A stretch of DNA of 64,000 nt. Source: Nocardia transvalensis. Lineage in GTDB: Bacteria > Actinomycetota > Actinomycetes > Mycobacteriales > Mycobacteriaceae. The notes under the pieces are model-generated. The model was not told the origin of the DNA and ran no database searches. It saw nothing but the letters and a program-made list of their open reading frames with translations. The DNA is taken from the NCBI RefSeq assembly GCF_015477765.1, contig NZ_JADLQQ010000010.1, positions 62,001 to 126,000 on the forward strand, given 5' to 3'. Each line of letters begins with the position of its first letter. The first letter of the stretch is position 1. Position numbers and translations under genes: made by a program. Positions 17,249 to 25,276 of this stretch are shown here, piece after piece.

Positions 17249-17761
17249 CTATCCGGCAGTGTCCTCGATATATGCCTTCAGCAGTTCCAGACCGGGCTGG
17301 ATCCGTGCCGAGTCTTCGACCGGGTGCGGGCCGGGCGGCTCGGTGTCGGGAATCAGCCGCTCGAACAGTCGACAGAACAAGGTCGTACCATCGCCCAGGT
17401 CGAACGTGGTGAAGGTGGCAATCGCGTGCATCGCCGCGGCCGGGGCACCGTGGTCGAGTACGTCGCGGCCAACCACCGTCCACAGCTTGCCGGGCACCCG
17501 CGCCACCACGGTGTATTCCTTCGGCTTCTCGTTGAGTTCCGGAAAGATGTACTCGAGCAGCACATCTCCGAGTTCGGCCGGGACGCCGTCGGTGCCTCGC
17601 AGCACCTCGGTGCCCGACGCGAATGGCAGCCACTTTGGCAGATTCGACCAGGTCGTCGCCCAGTCGTATACGACCTGCGCGGGGCGTTCGACGACGATGC
17701 GGTTCTCGACGAACCGGATGTTCAGGTTGTCCGGGATCTGGGGCACGTACAGGTCAGACAT
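17249..17761 (-). CDS. SRPBCC (START/Bet v1-like) family protein
   Basis: 170 residues, ATG with GGAGA 5 nt upstream. The sequence fits a polyketide-cyclase/dehydrase-like SRPBCC fold: VENRIVVERPAQVVYDWATT at the first strand-helix, WLPFASGTEVL, and a C-terminal long helix (GLELLKAYIEDTAG). These proteins bind a hydrophobic ligand in a deep cavity. It is the last gene of a minus-strand operon with the dioxygenase-like, FAH and amidohydrolase genes and may bind or process an intermediate. Confidence 0.82.
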   Translation of the reverse strand: MSDLYVPQIPDNLNIRFVENRIVVERPAQVVYDWATTWSNLPKWLPFASGTEVLRGTDGVPAELGDVLLEYIFPELNEKPKEYTVVARVPGKLWTVVGRDVLDHGAPAAAMHAIATFTTFDLGDGTTLFCRLFERLIPDTEPPGPHPVEDSARIQPGLELLKAYIEDTAG

Positions 17762-17897
17762 GATCTCTCCTTATTGGCTGAGCGCGGGACTCGCAGGCCC
17801 CGATCCCTTCGATCGGTATTCGATTGCTGCGCACGCCCACGGGCCGCACCACGGCGAAGGGGCGCCGAGGCTGCTGGTGGTGGGGTCGGTGCGGCCG

Positions 17898-18821
17898 TTA
17901 TCCGGCGTGGTGCGCGCCGGTCATCAGCGCGGCAAGGTCTTCGGGGTGCAGGAACGACGGCGGTGGTGGCGGGCCCCAGCTGCACAGCGCCTGGGCGCCG
18001 TCGAAAAGCTCCGGGGTCCAGAGCTGATCGTCGATGATCGAGTCCATATCGGAGTAGTACTCGGAGAAGTTGCCCGCAGGGTCCTTGAGGTACCAGAAGA
18101 AGTTCGAGCCCGCATGGTGGCGTCCGAGGCCCCAGATGTGCCGCTGCGGGTTGCCCTCGAGCATGGCGGTGGCGCCGCGGCCGACATCGTCGACATCGTC
18201 GACCTGCCATGAGGTGTGGTGCAGGAAGTTGACCGGCGCGTTGAGCACCAGCACGTTGTGATGGTCGGTGGAACACCGCAGGAACGCGCCCTCGCCCTTG
18301 ATCTCGTCGGACAGCTTGAAACCCAGTCCCTCGGTGAAGAAGCGGCGGGTGGCCACGTAATCCACCGAACCCATGACCGCGTGGCCAAGCTTGCGTGGCC
18401 GTACCGGGTCGTCGCGCAGGACGCCGGGGGCGCGGGTGCCGCGGCGTTCTATGCGGCCCGGCCCGTTGTAGGGCGTCACCGGTGCGGCGGGTTGGGTGAT
18501 GCGGTTCGAGATCCGTACCACGGCACGGAAATTTGCGATCGGTTCCACGGTGGCGACCGAGTCGGCGGTGCGCTCCACCGGCAGGCCGAGCGTGCGCAGG
18601 CGGGCGGCTGCCGCGTCGAGATCATCGAAATCGTCTGCGCTGATGACGATTTCGGCCAGCCGACGCGACGGCGCCCGTATCAGTCGCAGCTGATCGCCGC
18701 CGTCGCGGGTGGACAGCCAGCCGTCGGATCGGGGAGTGAGACCGAATTCGGTGTAGTAGTCGCGGGTCGCGGCCGGGTCGGGCACGCCGATCGTGACCGA
18801 GGCCAAGCGATGCAATGCCAT
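17898..18821 (-). CDS. Two-domain VOC protein, extradiol-dioxygenase-like
   Basis: 307 residues with two VOC domains (about 3-125 and 145-290). The second holds the iron ligands expected of type I extradiol dioxygenases: His in KLGHAVMGSVDY, His in FLHHTSWQVDD and Glu in NFSEYYSDMD. Ring cleavage of a catechol-like substrate is the likely reaction. It follows the FAH gene by 27 bp on the same strand, giving the usual order for meta-cleavage pathways. Confidence 0.86.
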   Translation of the reverse strand: MALHRLASVTIGVPDPAATRDYYTEFGLTPRSDGWLSTRDGGDQLRLIRAPSRRLAEIVISADDFDDLDAAAARLRTLGLPVERTADSVATVEPIANFRAVVRISNRITQPAAPVTPYNGPGRIERRGTRAPGVLRDDPVRPRKLGHAVMGSVDYVATRRFFTEGLGFKLSDEIKGEGAFLRCSTDHHNVLVLNAPVNFLHHTSWQVDDVDDVGRGATAMLEGNPQRHIWGLGRHHAGSNFFWYLKDPAGNFSEYYSDMDSIIDDQLWTPELFDGAQALCSWGPPPPPSFLHPEDLAALMTGAHHAG

Positions 18822-18848
18822 TGTGTCTCCTGGGAATTCGCGACGGGT

Positions 18849-19700
18849 TCAGCGCCCGGCGACGATCTGGTGACGCATCTCGCCGATACCCCGCACGTAA
18901 CTGACCAGTTCGTCGCCGGAGGCAAGGTACCGTTGCGGGGTACGGCCGAACCCGACACCGGCGGGTGTGCCGGTGAAGATGACATCGCCCGGCAGCAGGG
19001 GCGTGATCGCCGACAGGCGCGCGATCAGCTCGGGCACCGGGAAAACCATGTCACAGGTCCGGCCCTTCTGCATCTGCTCACCGTTGACCAGGCAGCCCAG
19101 TTCCAGATCGTCGGGGTCGTCGAACTCGTCCGGAGTGACCAGCACCGGCCCGATCGGGCCGAAGCCCGGAAAGGACTTGCCCATGCTGAACTGGGGCGCC
19201 GGGCCCACCCGCTGCCGAACCCGCTCCGAAATATCTTGGCCCGCAGAAACTCCCGCGACATAGCGCCACGCGTCCCGGGCGGCCACGTGGTGCGCCCGGC
19301 GGCCGAGCACCACCACCAACTCGACCTCCCAGTCCACCTTGCCCGGCACCAGCGTGATCGTCCCGTGCGGATCGGCCAGCGCGGTCACGAACTTGGTGAA
19401 CACCGCCGGTTCCTCGGGCGCCGCCAATCCCGACTCCGCGGCATGGTCGGCGTAGTTGAGGCCGATCGCGAACAGCTGCCGGGGATTCGGGGCCGGATTG
19501 CCGAATTCGGTTGCCGGCACCCCCGACAGCGGCGTGCCCGCCGCGGTGACGGTCGCGCAGAACTCGAGCAGTTCGTCCCATCGCTCGTAGGCATCCTGAA
19601 TGCGCGGGCCGAACCAGCCACCGCTGGCACGGGCGACGTCGATGACGGTGTCGGACACGGTGATCAGTGACAACCGATCCGAGATAGTGGCGAAACGCAT
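18849..19700 (-). CDS. Fumarylacetoacetate hydrolase family protein
   Basis: 283 residues from the ATG at 19698-19700; the frame is open to 19757 but that would overlap the amidohydrolase end. Signatures are AIGLNYADHAAESG, VDWEVELVVVLGRRAHHV (metal-site acidic residues) and LLPGDVIFTGTPAGVGFG. It would hydrolyse the ring-cleavage product made by the neighbouring dioxygenase-like enzyme. It lies 37 bp downstream of the amidohydrolase stop within one operon. Confidence 0.92.
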   Translation of the reverse strand: MRFATISDRLSLITVSDTVIDVARASGGWFGPRIQDAYERWDELLEFCATVTAAGTPLSGVPATEFGNPAPNPRQLFAIGLNYADHAAESGLAAPEEPAVFTKFVTALADPHGTITLVPGKVDWEVELVVVLGRRAHHVAARDAWRYVAGVSAGQDISERVRQRVGPAPQFSMGKSFPGFGPIGPVLVTPDEFDDPDDLELGCLVNGEQMQKGRTCDMVFPVPELIARLSAITPLLPGDVIFTGTPAGVGFGRTPQRYLASGDELVSYVRGIGEMRHQIVAGR

Positions 19701-19737
19701 GGCGTGGGTTCCTGACTGGACGGGGTGTGGACGGTCG

Positions 19738-21186
19738 TCACTTCGACACGAGGTCACCGTGGGTGGCCGCCGACCGGTAGTCGGTGTAGGTGTAGGGGTT
19801 GTCGAGGACCTTGGTCTCGGGGATCTCCGGGTTCATACCCTCGCGCCAGGCCTGCTCCCCGATCTCGGCGCGCAGGTAGTCGACGGTCGCCTCGACCGCG
19901 CGGCGCGCACCCGCCAGGTCGGCACCGACCAGGCGGTGGTCGCGCTTCACGATCCGGCCGTCGACCAGGACCGTGTCGACATCGGCGCGCTGGGCCTGCA
20001 GAACGATGTGCCCGTGCGGGTTGAGCGGCAGCGGCGTCATCACCGGCGAAGCGTCGTCGCGGACGAGTACGAGATCCGCCTTCTTGCCGACCTCCACACT
20101 GCCGATCTCGCTGTCGCGCCCGATCGCTCGCGCACCACCCCGGGTGGCCCACTCGACGACCTGGTCGGCATGCACCGAGGAATGGGTGACGGTCTCGCCG
20201 CGAGTATGCGCCTGCAGATGTTCATAGGCGCGATCCGCGCCCAGCGTTGTGCGCATGGCGGAGAACAGATCACCGCTGCACGGCACACAGCTGTCCACCG
20301 ACAGCGAGATCGGAATGCCATGGGCGCGCAGGGCGGCGGTCGCGGGATAACCCTGTCCGGCACTCTGCTCGCTTTCGGTGGACACCGACACCGAACCGCC
20401 GGTCGCCGCAATGCGGGCGTAGGAGTCCGCCGAGAGCGTCGAGGCGTGCACATACACCGTCCTGGCCTCGGCGAAGCCGTGCTCGTGGATCAGTCGCACG
20501 GCGTCGTCGCCGGTAGCGCCCCAGACACCGGCGTGCGTGGTCACCGCCAGGTCGAGTTCGCGGGCGACCTCGAAGGCGCGCCGTTCGGGAAAGCTCGGAT
20601 CGCCGGTGACGTCGAAGGCGATCTGAAAGCCCTCGAGATCACCGGACCGGCGTTCGAAGAACTTGCGGAATTCTGTTGTGCCCGTCCAGTTCGCGGGCGC
20701 GTCCTGAATATTGCCGTAGGCCAATACAAATCGCCCCGGCACCGAGGCCAGCGCATCGACCGCGGCGTCGGCGTGATCGATCGTCTGCAACCCGTGCGAC
20801 CAGTCCACGCAGGTCGCCACCCCGGCGTCGATCGCCTCCAGCGCGCCGAGGAGGTTTCCGGCGTAGACGTCCTCGGGCCGAAACTTCTTGCCCCAGTTGA
20901 GGTAATACCACACGAAGTACTGCGTGAGAGTCCAGTCGGCACCGTAGCCACGGGTCGTGGTCTGCCACATGTGCCGGTGGGTGTCGACCATCCCGGGCAT
21001 GACGATGCCGCCGCGGGCGTCGATCTCATCGGCGTCGTCGGGAACGACGAGATCGACACCGATGGCGGCGATCCGGCCGTCGACCACGAGCACATCGTGA
21101 CCTTCCAGAACGGTGTGGCCGGAATCCATCGTGAGGACGGTTCCGGCGCGCAAAACGGTCGGACGTCGAGGGTTGTTCGAGAGCAT
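19738..21186 (-). CDS. Amidohydrolase family protein (TRZ/ATZ-type metal hydrolase)
   Basis: 482 residues. Metal-binding features of the cytosine-deaminase/atrazine-chlorohydrolase branch are present: DTHRH near residues 70-74, VTTHAG near 216, the late Asp in SVDSC near 298, and the GSVEVGKKADLVLV exit motif. It probably deaminates or dechlorinates a nitrogen heterocycle or opens an amide. As the first gene of a four-gene operon with FAH, dioxygenase-like and SRPBCC genes it may supply the substrate for ring cleavage. The divergent GntR gene probably regulates it. Confidence 0.9.
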   Translation of the reverse strand: MLSNNPRRPTVLRAGTVLTMDSGHTVLEGHDVLVVDGRIAAIGVDLVVPDDADEIDARGGIVMPGMVDTHRHMWQTTTRGYGADWTLTQYFVWYYLNWGKKFRPEDVYAGNLLGALEAIDAGVATCVDWSHGLQTIDHADAAVDALASVPGRFVLAYGNIQDAPANWTGTTEFRKFFERRSGDLEGFQIAFDVTGDPSFPERRAFEVARELDLAVTTHAGVWGATGDDAVRLIHEHGFAEARTVYVHASTLSADSYARIAATGGSVSVSTESEQSAGQGYPATAALRAHGIPISLSVDSCVPCSGDLFSAMRTTLGADRAYEHLQAHTRGETVTHSSVHADQVVEWATRGGARAIGRDSEIGSVEVGKKADLVLVRDDASPVMTPLPLNPHGHIVLQAQRADVDTVLVDGRIVKRDHRLVGADLAGARRAVEATVDYLRAEIGEQAWREGMNPEIPETKVLDNPYTYTDYRSAATHGDLVSK

Positions 21187-21307
21187 GGACGTTTCCTTGT
21201 TCGGTAGTACGCAGCCGCCGGGTTCTGGAGCCTTGTCGATGCCCAGACCTCCCTGGGCGGAAGAACTCTGGCGATCCCTCGGTTCTCATCGAGGTGACGT
21301 GAACAGG

Positions 21308-21364
21308 TTCGAAAGTAGTCCGCAACTTTCGAAAGTTCAATGGATATTCGTAAACTGCTACAAT
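21308..21364. promoter_or_regulatory. GntR operator (AACTTTCGAAAGTT) and leaderless promoter
   Basis: A perfect 14-bp palindrome AACTTTCGAAAGTT occupies 21324-21337, and its right half TTCGAAAGT is repeated at 21308-21316, exactly 20 bp (two helical turns) away. TACAAT at 21359-21364 lies 6 nt before the ATG of the GntR gene, as in leaderless promoters. The palindrome would overlie the -35 region and also sits before the divergent amidohydrolase operon. Confidence 0.65.
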
Positions 21365-21370
21365 GCGTGC

Positions 21371-22093
21371 ATGACGAAGAGCGGCGGCGCGACCCGCACC
21401 GACGGCATTCACCAGGCGTTGCGCGCCGACATCCTCGCCGGCCGCCTGATGCCGGGCGAACGGCTCAAGTTCCCGGACCTGGCCGCCCGCTACGCGGTGA
21501 GCGTCGGCGCCACGCGCGAGGCGCTGACCAGACTGGTCGCCGAAGGGCTGGTAGTGACGAGGCCGCATCTGGGCTACCAGGTCCGCCCGCTGTCCCATCA
21601 GGACCTGGCCGAGCTGACCGAGGCGCGGGTGGAGATCGAATCCCTGGTCCTGCGGCTGTCCGTACTGGAAGGCGACATGCGATGGGAGGCGGACGCCGTT
21701 GCGGCACACCACCTTCTGGAACGCACGCCCTATCGCGATCCGGCCGATCCGGACCATCCGACCGACGAATGGTCGCAGGCACACGCGGCCTTTCATCGGG
21801 CACTGCTGGCCGGCTGCCACAACCAGCGACTGATCGACACGGCACGCGCGCTACGGCAGGAGGCCGAACTGTACCTGCAATGGTCGGTATCCCTCGGCAA
21901 CGAACCCGGCCGCGACCTCGCCGCCGAGCATCGAGCCCTGCTCGACGCCGCCCTCGCCCGCAACGCCGACCACGCACAGGAACTGCTGCGCGATCACATC
22001 GCGCACACCGCCCGACTACTGATCAGCTGCGCACCCGACCAACCCAACCAGGGAGAGGTGCTGGCCTCGCCCGCCGTGAAAGCCTCGACATGA
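21371..22093 (+). CDS. GntR-family (FadR/VanR-type) regulator
   Basis: 240 residues. An N-terminal winged helix (about 10-75; ADILAGRLMPGERLKFPDLA, then VGATREALTRLVAEGLV) is followed by an all-helical FCD ligand domain with LTEARVEIESLVLRLS, AHAAFHRALLAGCHN and EHRALLDAALARN, whose Asp/His residues usually bind a metal and a carboxylate ligand. The ATG at 21371 follows TACAAT by 6 nt; the frame extends back to 21113 without support. It is divergent from the four-gene catabolic operon and very likely represses it. Confidence 0.93.
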   Translation: MTKSGGATRTDGIHQALRADILAGRLMPGERLKFPDLAARYAVSVGATREALTRLVAEGLVVTRPHLGYQVRPLSHQDLAELTEARVEIESLVLRLSVLEGDMRWEADAVAAHHLLERTPYRDPADPDHPTDEWSQAHAAFHRALLAGCHNQRLIDTARALRQEAELYLQWSVSLGNEPGRDLAAEHRALLDAALARNADHAQELLRDHIAHTARLLISCAPDQPNQGEVLASPAVKAST

Positions 22094-22525
22094 TCCAGCA
22101 GTTCACAGCTCGGAGAAGGACACGCGTAGAACATCATCGGTCAGCGACGCCACCATGAAGCATCGAGAGAGTGCCCTGACATCGGCATGTGCGGATGTGG
22201 GGGCAATCGCTTCTCGACTATCTCCGATCACCGCTCCCCCAGTGCAGTGACGCTCTGGAAGTCCAGGTCCTGGCATCGTGATCGCTGATGTGCAGCACGA
22301 AATCCGGGTTTGGCGGAGCGCGATCGGCTGCCGAGGAGCTGCTGATTTAAACGAGGCAGGCGCGGGTTCGGGCAGTTGATGGTGACACGAAAAGGTATGT
22401 GGTGAAAGCCATTTCAGGCTCCTGAACCAGCGAACGGTGACAGCAGGTTACTGGGCCGGCCGGAAGGGCACGGTGGCGTGACGGGATGGTGGTGGGCCGG
22501 ATAGCGCCAGCCCGCCACTGCCCGG
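22094..22525. other. Interval with no recognisable gene
   Basis: The 432 bp between the GntR gene and the membrane/NTF2 fusion gene hold no frame with a start, ribosome-binding site and family match. The two flanking genes converge on it, so terminators would be expected, but I saw no clear long hairpin. Confidence 0.3.
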
Positions 22526-23380
22526 CTACGGGACGAGCACCGGCTGGTCCACCACCAACAACCACGACCCGTCCGGCTGGCGGCGGGCGACTTCGGCGGT
22601 CACCTCACCGGTAGTCAGCGTGGTCGCTGTCAGCGCCAAGTCGCCGCTCACGAGCGCCGGATGCTGTTTACCCGGCGAGAGCACCGGCGCGGTCGCCACG
22701 AACTGCTCGTAGACTTTTCGGATCTCCGCATGCCCGGTCGCGAGGTTGCCCGGCGGGAACGCCAGCACTGCGTCCGCCTCGTACAATGCCACCAGCCCGT
22801 CCACATCGCCCGCATTGACGCGTTCGATGAAATACCTGCCCAGGTCGTTCGGCTCGGTGGCCAGTTCCCTGTCGAAGGTGAAGGACGCGGGGATGGGCCG
22901 CTGCGAGCAACGCGCGAGGATAATCATGACCGCGGGGAGGAGCAGGTCGTAGACCAGCACGCCGCCAGTGTTGCCGGGTGCGTGATCACCGTGGGCGAAC
23001 CACTGGTAGACGTGGCCGATCGCCGCACCCCACAGAAACATGCCGGCGCCGAGGCCGATGGTGATGCGCTCGCGGGCGGTGGCCGAAGCGGCGCGGAAAC
23101 CCAGGACGGCGAGTCCGAGGTTGGCGAAAGCGATTTCGAACTGGAACGGGGTCCGGTTGAAGCCGATCGCGGTGGCCATCACCTCCGGAACCGTGAGGAA
23201 TGAGATTGTCATCCACAGGCTGCCGAAACCGAGTGCCGCCACGGCCCACCACCGCTGCCAGGTTTCCAGCGCAGCCAGCCAGGAGGGGCTGTGCCGCGTG
23301 CGGACCAGTGCACCGACGACGGCGATCAGGATCCAGATCAGAGGGAAAGCGGACTGCGCGAGGTAGGTCATCTCGTTCAT
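22526..23380 (-). CDS. Fusion of a DUF6790-like membrane domain with a SnoaL/NTF2-like domain
   Basis: 284 residues. Residues 1-165 have about four hydrophobic helices and the segment LTVPEVMATAIGFNRTPFQF with FANLGLAVLG, typical of DUF6790 membrane proteins. Residues ~172-284 form an NTF2-like domain of the nuclear-transport-factor/ketosteroid-isomerase type (YFIERVNAGDVDGLVALYEADAV, and WLLVVDQPV at the end). This links an integral membrane module to a cytosolic or extracytosolic ligand-binding module. The ATG has no good ribosome-binding site and lies 16 nt from a 14-bp palindrome shared with the MarR gene at 25247. Confidence 0.8.
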   Translation of the reverse strand: MNEMTYLAQSAFPLIWILIAVVGALVRTRHSPSWLAALETWQRWWAVAALGFGSLWMTISFLTVPEVMATAIGFNRTPFQFEIAFANLGLAVLGFRAASATARERITIGLGAGMFLWGAAIGHVYQWFAHGDHAPGNTGGVLVYDLLLPAVMIILARCSQRPIPASFTFDRELATEPNDLGRYFIERVNAGDVDGLVALYEADAVLAFPPGNLATGHAEIRKVYEQFVATAPVLSPGKQHPALVSGDLALTATTLTTGEVTAEVARRQPDGSWLLVVDQPVLVP

Positions 23381-23396
23381 ACAATGAGTGTTGCAT

Positions 23397-23410
23397 GGTT
23401 AATATTAACC
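23397..23410. promoter_or_regulatory. Palindrome GGTTAATATTAACC, probable MarR operator
   Basis: A perfect 14-bp palindrome sits 16 nt upstream of the membrane/NTF2 fusion gene. The identical sequence lies 15 nt upstream of the MarR gene at 25247. A further half-site-like AATATT follows at 23415-23420. AT-rich perfect palindromes at this position are typical repressor sites covering the -10 region. Confidence 0.7.
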
Positions 23411-23429
23411 AGTCAATATTCAGGTACCC

Positions 23430-23998
23430 GGAGCTGAGCTGGTCGAACAGCTGGGCGTCGGGCGCACAACGGTACGCGAGGCGCTCGGCGCTCTGGTGCA
23501 TCTGCGCCCTGCTGGAGGCCCGCAAGGGCGACGGAACCTATGTCCGCGCGTCGAGCGAACTGCTTGCGGTGCTGATGCGCCGCGCCTCCGCTTCGAGGCG
23601 CGCCGATGTGCTGGCACTGCGCGCGGTTCCCGAGGAGTACGGATCGGCCTGGCCGCGGCGCGGCGCGGCGACAACGACCTCACCCGCCTGCGGCGCCTGC
23701 TCGACGAGGCCGAGGCGGCCGTAGATTCGCGGCAGACCGCCAAGGCCGACGTCCGCTTTCCACCAGGCAGTGGCGAGCGCTGCGGGCAACCTCCTGCTCA
23801 CCGAGCTGTGCGACGTGCTGAGCGCGGCGGTCACCGAACAGATCGACGCCACGCCCTGTTCCGAGGAGGCGGCCCGCGGAGCACACCCGCCTGCACAGAC
23901 ATCTCGTCGAAGCCATCCGCCCAGGACAGATCGGCGCGCGCCACTGCGCCACCGAAATCGTGAAACTCACCGAGACCCGGTCGGCGCGAGCGGAATAA
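23430..23998 (+). pseudogene. GntR-family regulator, frameshifted and 5'-truncated
   Basis: Pieces of a FadR-type regulator appear in order across different plus-strand frames: LVEQLGVGRTTVREALGALV (helix-turn-helix), LLEARKGDGTYVRASSELL (wing), then DNDLTRLRRLLDEAEAAV, ASAAGNLLLTELCDVLSAAV and LHRHLVEAIRPGQIGAA of the FCD domain. The start is missing and at least three frame changes are needed before a TAA near 23998. It is therefore non-functional. Confidence 0.75.
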
Positions 23999-24142
23999 TC
24001 GACTCACGAGGTGCCGAAACCACTGTCCGCCAGGTGCGTTCGACAGCTACGACCATCGGCGGCGGCCCGTGGCGCGCCGTGAACGGTGATGCCCGGTAGT
24101 CTGCCCACCGGCGGACGGCAGGTGGACACGACGGAGGCCCTG

Positions 24143-24787
24143 ATGAGACCACAACCGCATGCGGACGCCGCGGAGACGGGCTGGAATCCGCACCGGATCG
24201 GCGCGTTCGTCGATGCCGTGCTCGCGATCGCGATTACGCTGCTGGTCATCGAGATCAAGCGGCCGGAGGGTGAGCAACTGGCCGATCCGCACGCCTTGGC
24301 CGAATTCCTCTCGCACGAGCGGGCTTCGTTCATGGCGTACGTGCTGGCGTTCTTCCTGCTGTGGTCGGTGTGGCGCCGCCACCACACCCTGATCTACGAG
24401 GTGCACCGCCTCGACCGGCACACACTGGCCTGGCATGCGCCCCTGCTATTGTTCGCCGCGGTCCTGCCGTACGCGACCGCGGTCTTCGGTCACGCTACGG
24501 ACAACAAGCTCGCGGTCTGCCTGTTCGCGGCAACGGCCGCACTGCTTTTCGCCAGCGAGGCCGTGGTGAAGGAACTGGCCGCCCGCCGTTCGATCCTCAC
24601 CGAAGCCACGAACCCCACCGACCTGCGCTCCAGCGCCGACGCGTCCTACGCGGTCGCCGCGGTCTTCGCCGCCACCACGGCACTGGCCTGGCTGACACCC
24701 TACGTCTGGATCCTGTGGTTCCTGGCCCCACTGTCGGCAACCGTCGGCGGACGCCTGATCACCAAGGCCCGCTCGGCATTTCGCTGA
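24143..24787 (+). CDS. TMEM175-family (DUF1211) potassium-channel-like membrane protein
   Basis: 214 residues with about six hydrophobic helices. The first helix carries RIGAFVDAVLAIAITLLVIE, matching the RxxxFxD signature of the bacterial TMEM175 channels, in which this helix lines a K+-conducting pore. A second similar half is not obvious, consistent with bacterial single-repeat proteins that assemble as tetramers. The ATG at 24143 follows GGAGG; the frame is open from 24086. It sits between a dead GntR gene and the MarR gene and could be unrelated to both. Confidence 0.85.
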   Translation: MRPQPHADAAETGWNPHRIGAFVDAVLAIAITLLVIEIKRPEGEQLADPHALAEFLSHERASFMAYVLAFFLLWSVWRRHHTLIYEVHRLDRHTLAWHAPLLLFAAVLPYATAVFGHATDNKLAVCLFAATAALLFASEAVVKELAARRSILTEATNPTDLRSSADASYAVAAVFAATTALAWLTPYVWILWFLAPLSATVGGRLITKARSAFR

Positions 24788-24809
24788 CCGGCGGGCACGC
24801 TCAGTCGGC

Positions 24810-25247
24810 CTAGGGGTGTCGCGGCTGGAGGAGCTGGGCCAGTACGGCAGTGTCCTGCAGATAGCGTTCGTACGGGAAACCGGCCGCGAGCAGAGCGGTG
24901 CGCAACTCGTCGTAGAGCGGTTTACCTGTGGCGTGGAAAGCCTCGCTGCCCGCTTCGGTAAGACGGACCAGACGTCGACGCCCGTGCTCGGGATCCGGAC
25001 CGACCCGCACGAGTCCGGCTTTCTCCAGCGGGCGCAGCGCGCGACTGATCGCCGGATCGGAAACCGCCAGCGCCTGCGCCAGTTGATGCTGGGTCGCCGG
25101 TTGGATTTCTTCCAGCGTACCCAGCAGCCGCATCTGGCTGTATGTCAGCCCGCCGGAGTCGTCCACCCGCCGCCTGGTCGCGTCACCGAGCAGCTGGACC
25201 ACGCGATGCAACATGTCTCCGAGCCCATCGTCCACACCGTCGAACAT
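24810..25247 (-). CDS. MarR-family transcriptional regulator
   Basis: 145 residues with a standard winged helix: LTYSQMRLLGTLEE, TQHQLAQALAVSDPAISRAL (recognition helix) and the wing VGPDPEHGRRRLVRLT. The C-terminal helix region FPYERYLQDTAVLAQLL is duplicated in the remnant near 15100. The palindrome GGTTAATATTAACC lies 15 nt upstream of its ATG and again before the membrane/NTF2 fusion gene at 23380, so it probably represses itself and that gene. Confidence 0.93.
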   Translation of the reverse strand: MFDGVDDGLGDMLHRVVQLLGDATRRRVDDSGGLTYSQMRLLGTLEEIQPATQHQLAQALAVSDPAISRALRPLEKAGLVRVGPDPEHGRRRLVRLTEAGSEAFHATGKPLYDELRTALLAAGFPYERYLQDTAVLAQLLQPRHP

Positions 25248-25262
25248 ACCAGAGTCTTACCT

Positions 25263-25276
25263 GGTTAATATTAACC
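25263..25276. promoter_or_regulatory. Palindrome GGTTAATATTAACC, probable MarR autoregulatory operator
   Basis: Second perfect copy of the 14-bp palindrome, 15 nt upstream of the MarR start at 25247. The near-identical distance to the start codon in both copies suggests the same promoter geometry and a shared regulator. Confidence 0.7.

Noticed and set aside
22347..22565. Small minus-strand frame between the GntR and fusion genes.
   Set aside because: It overlaps the end of the fusion gene out of frame and shows no coding features.
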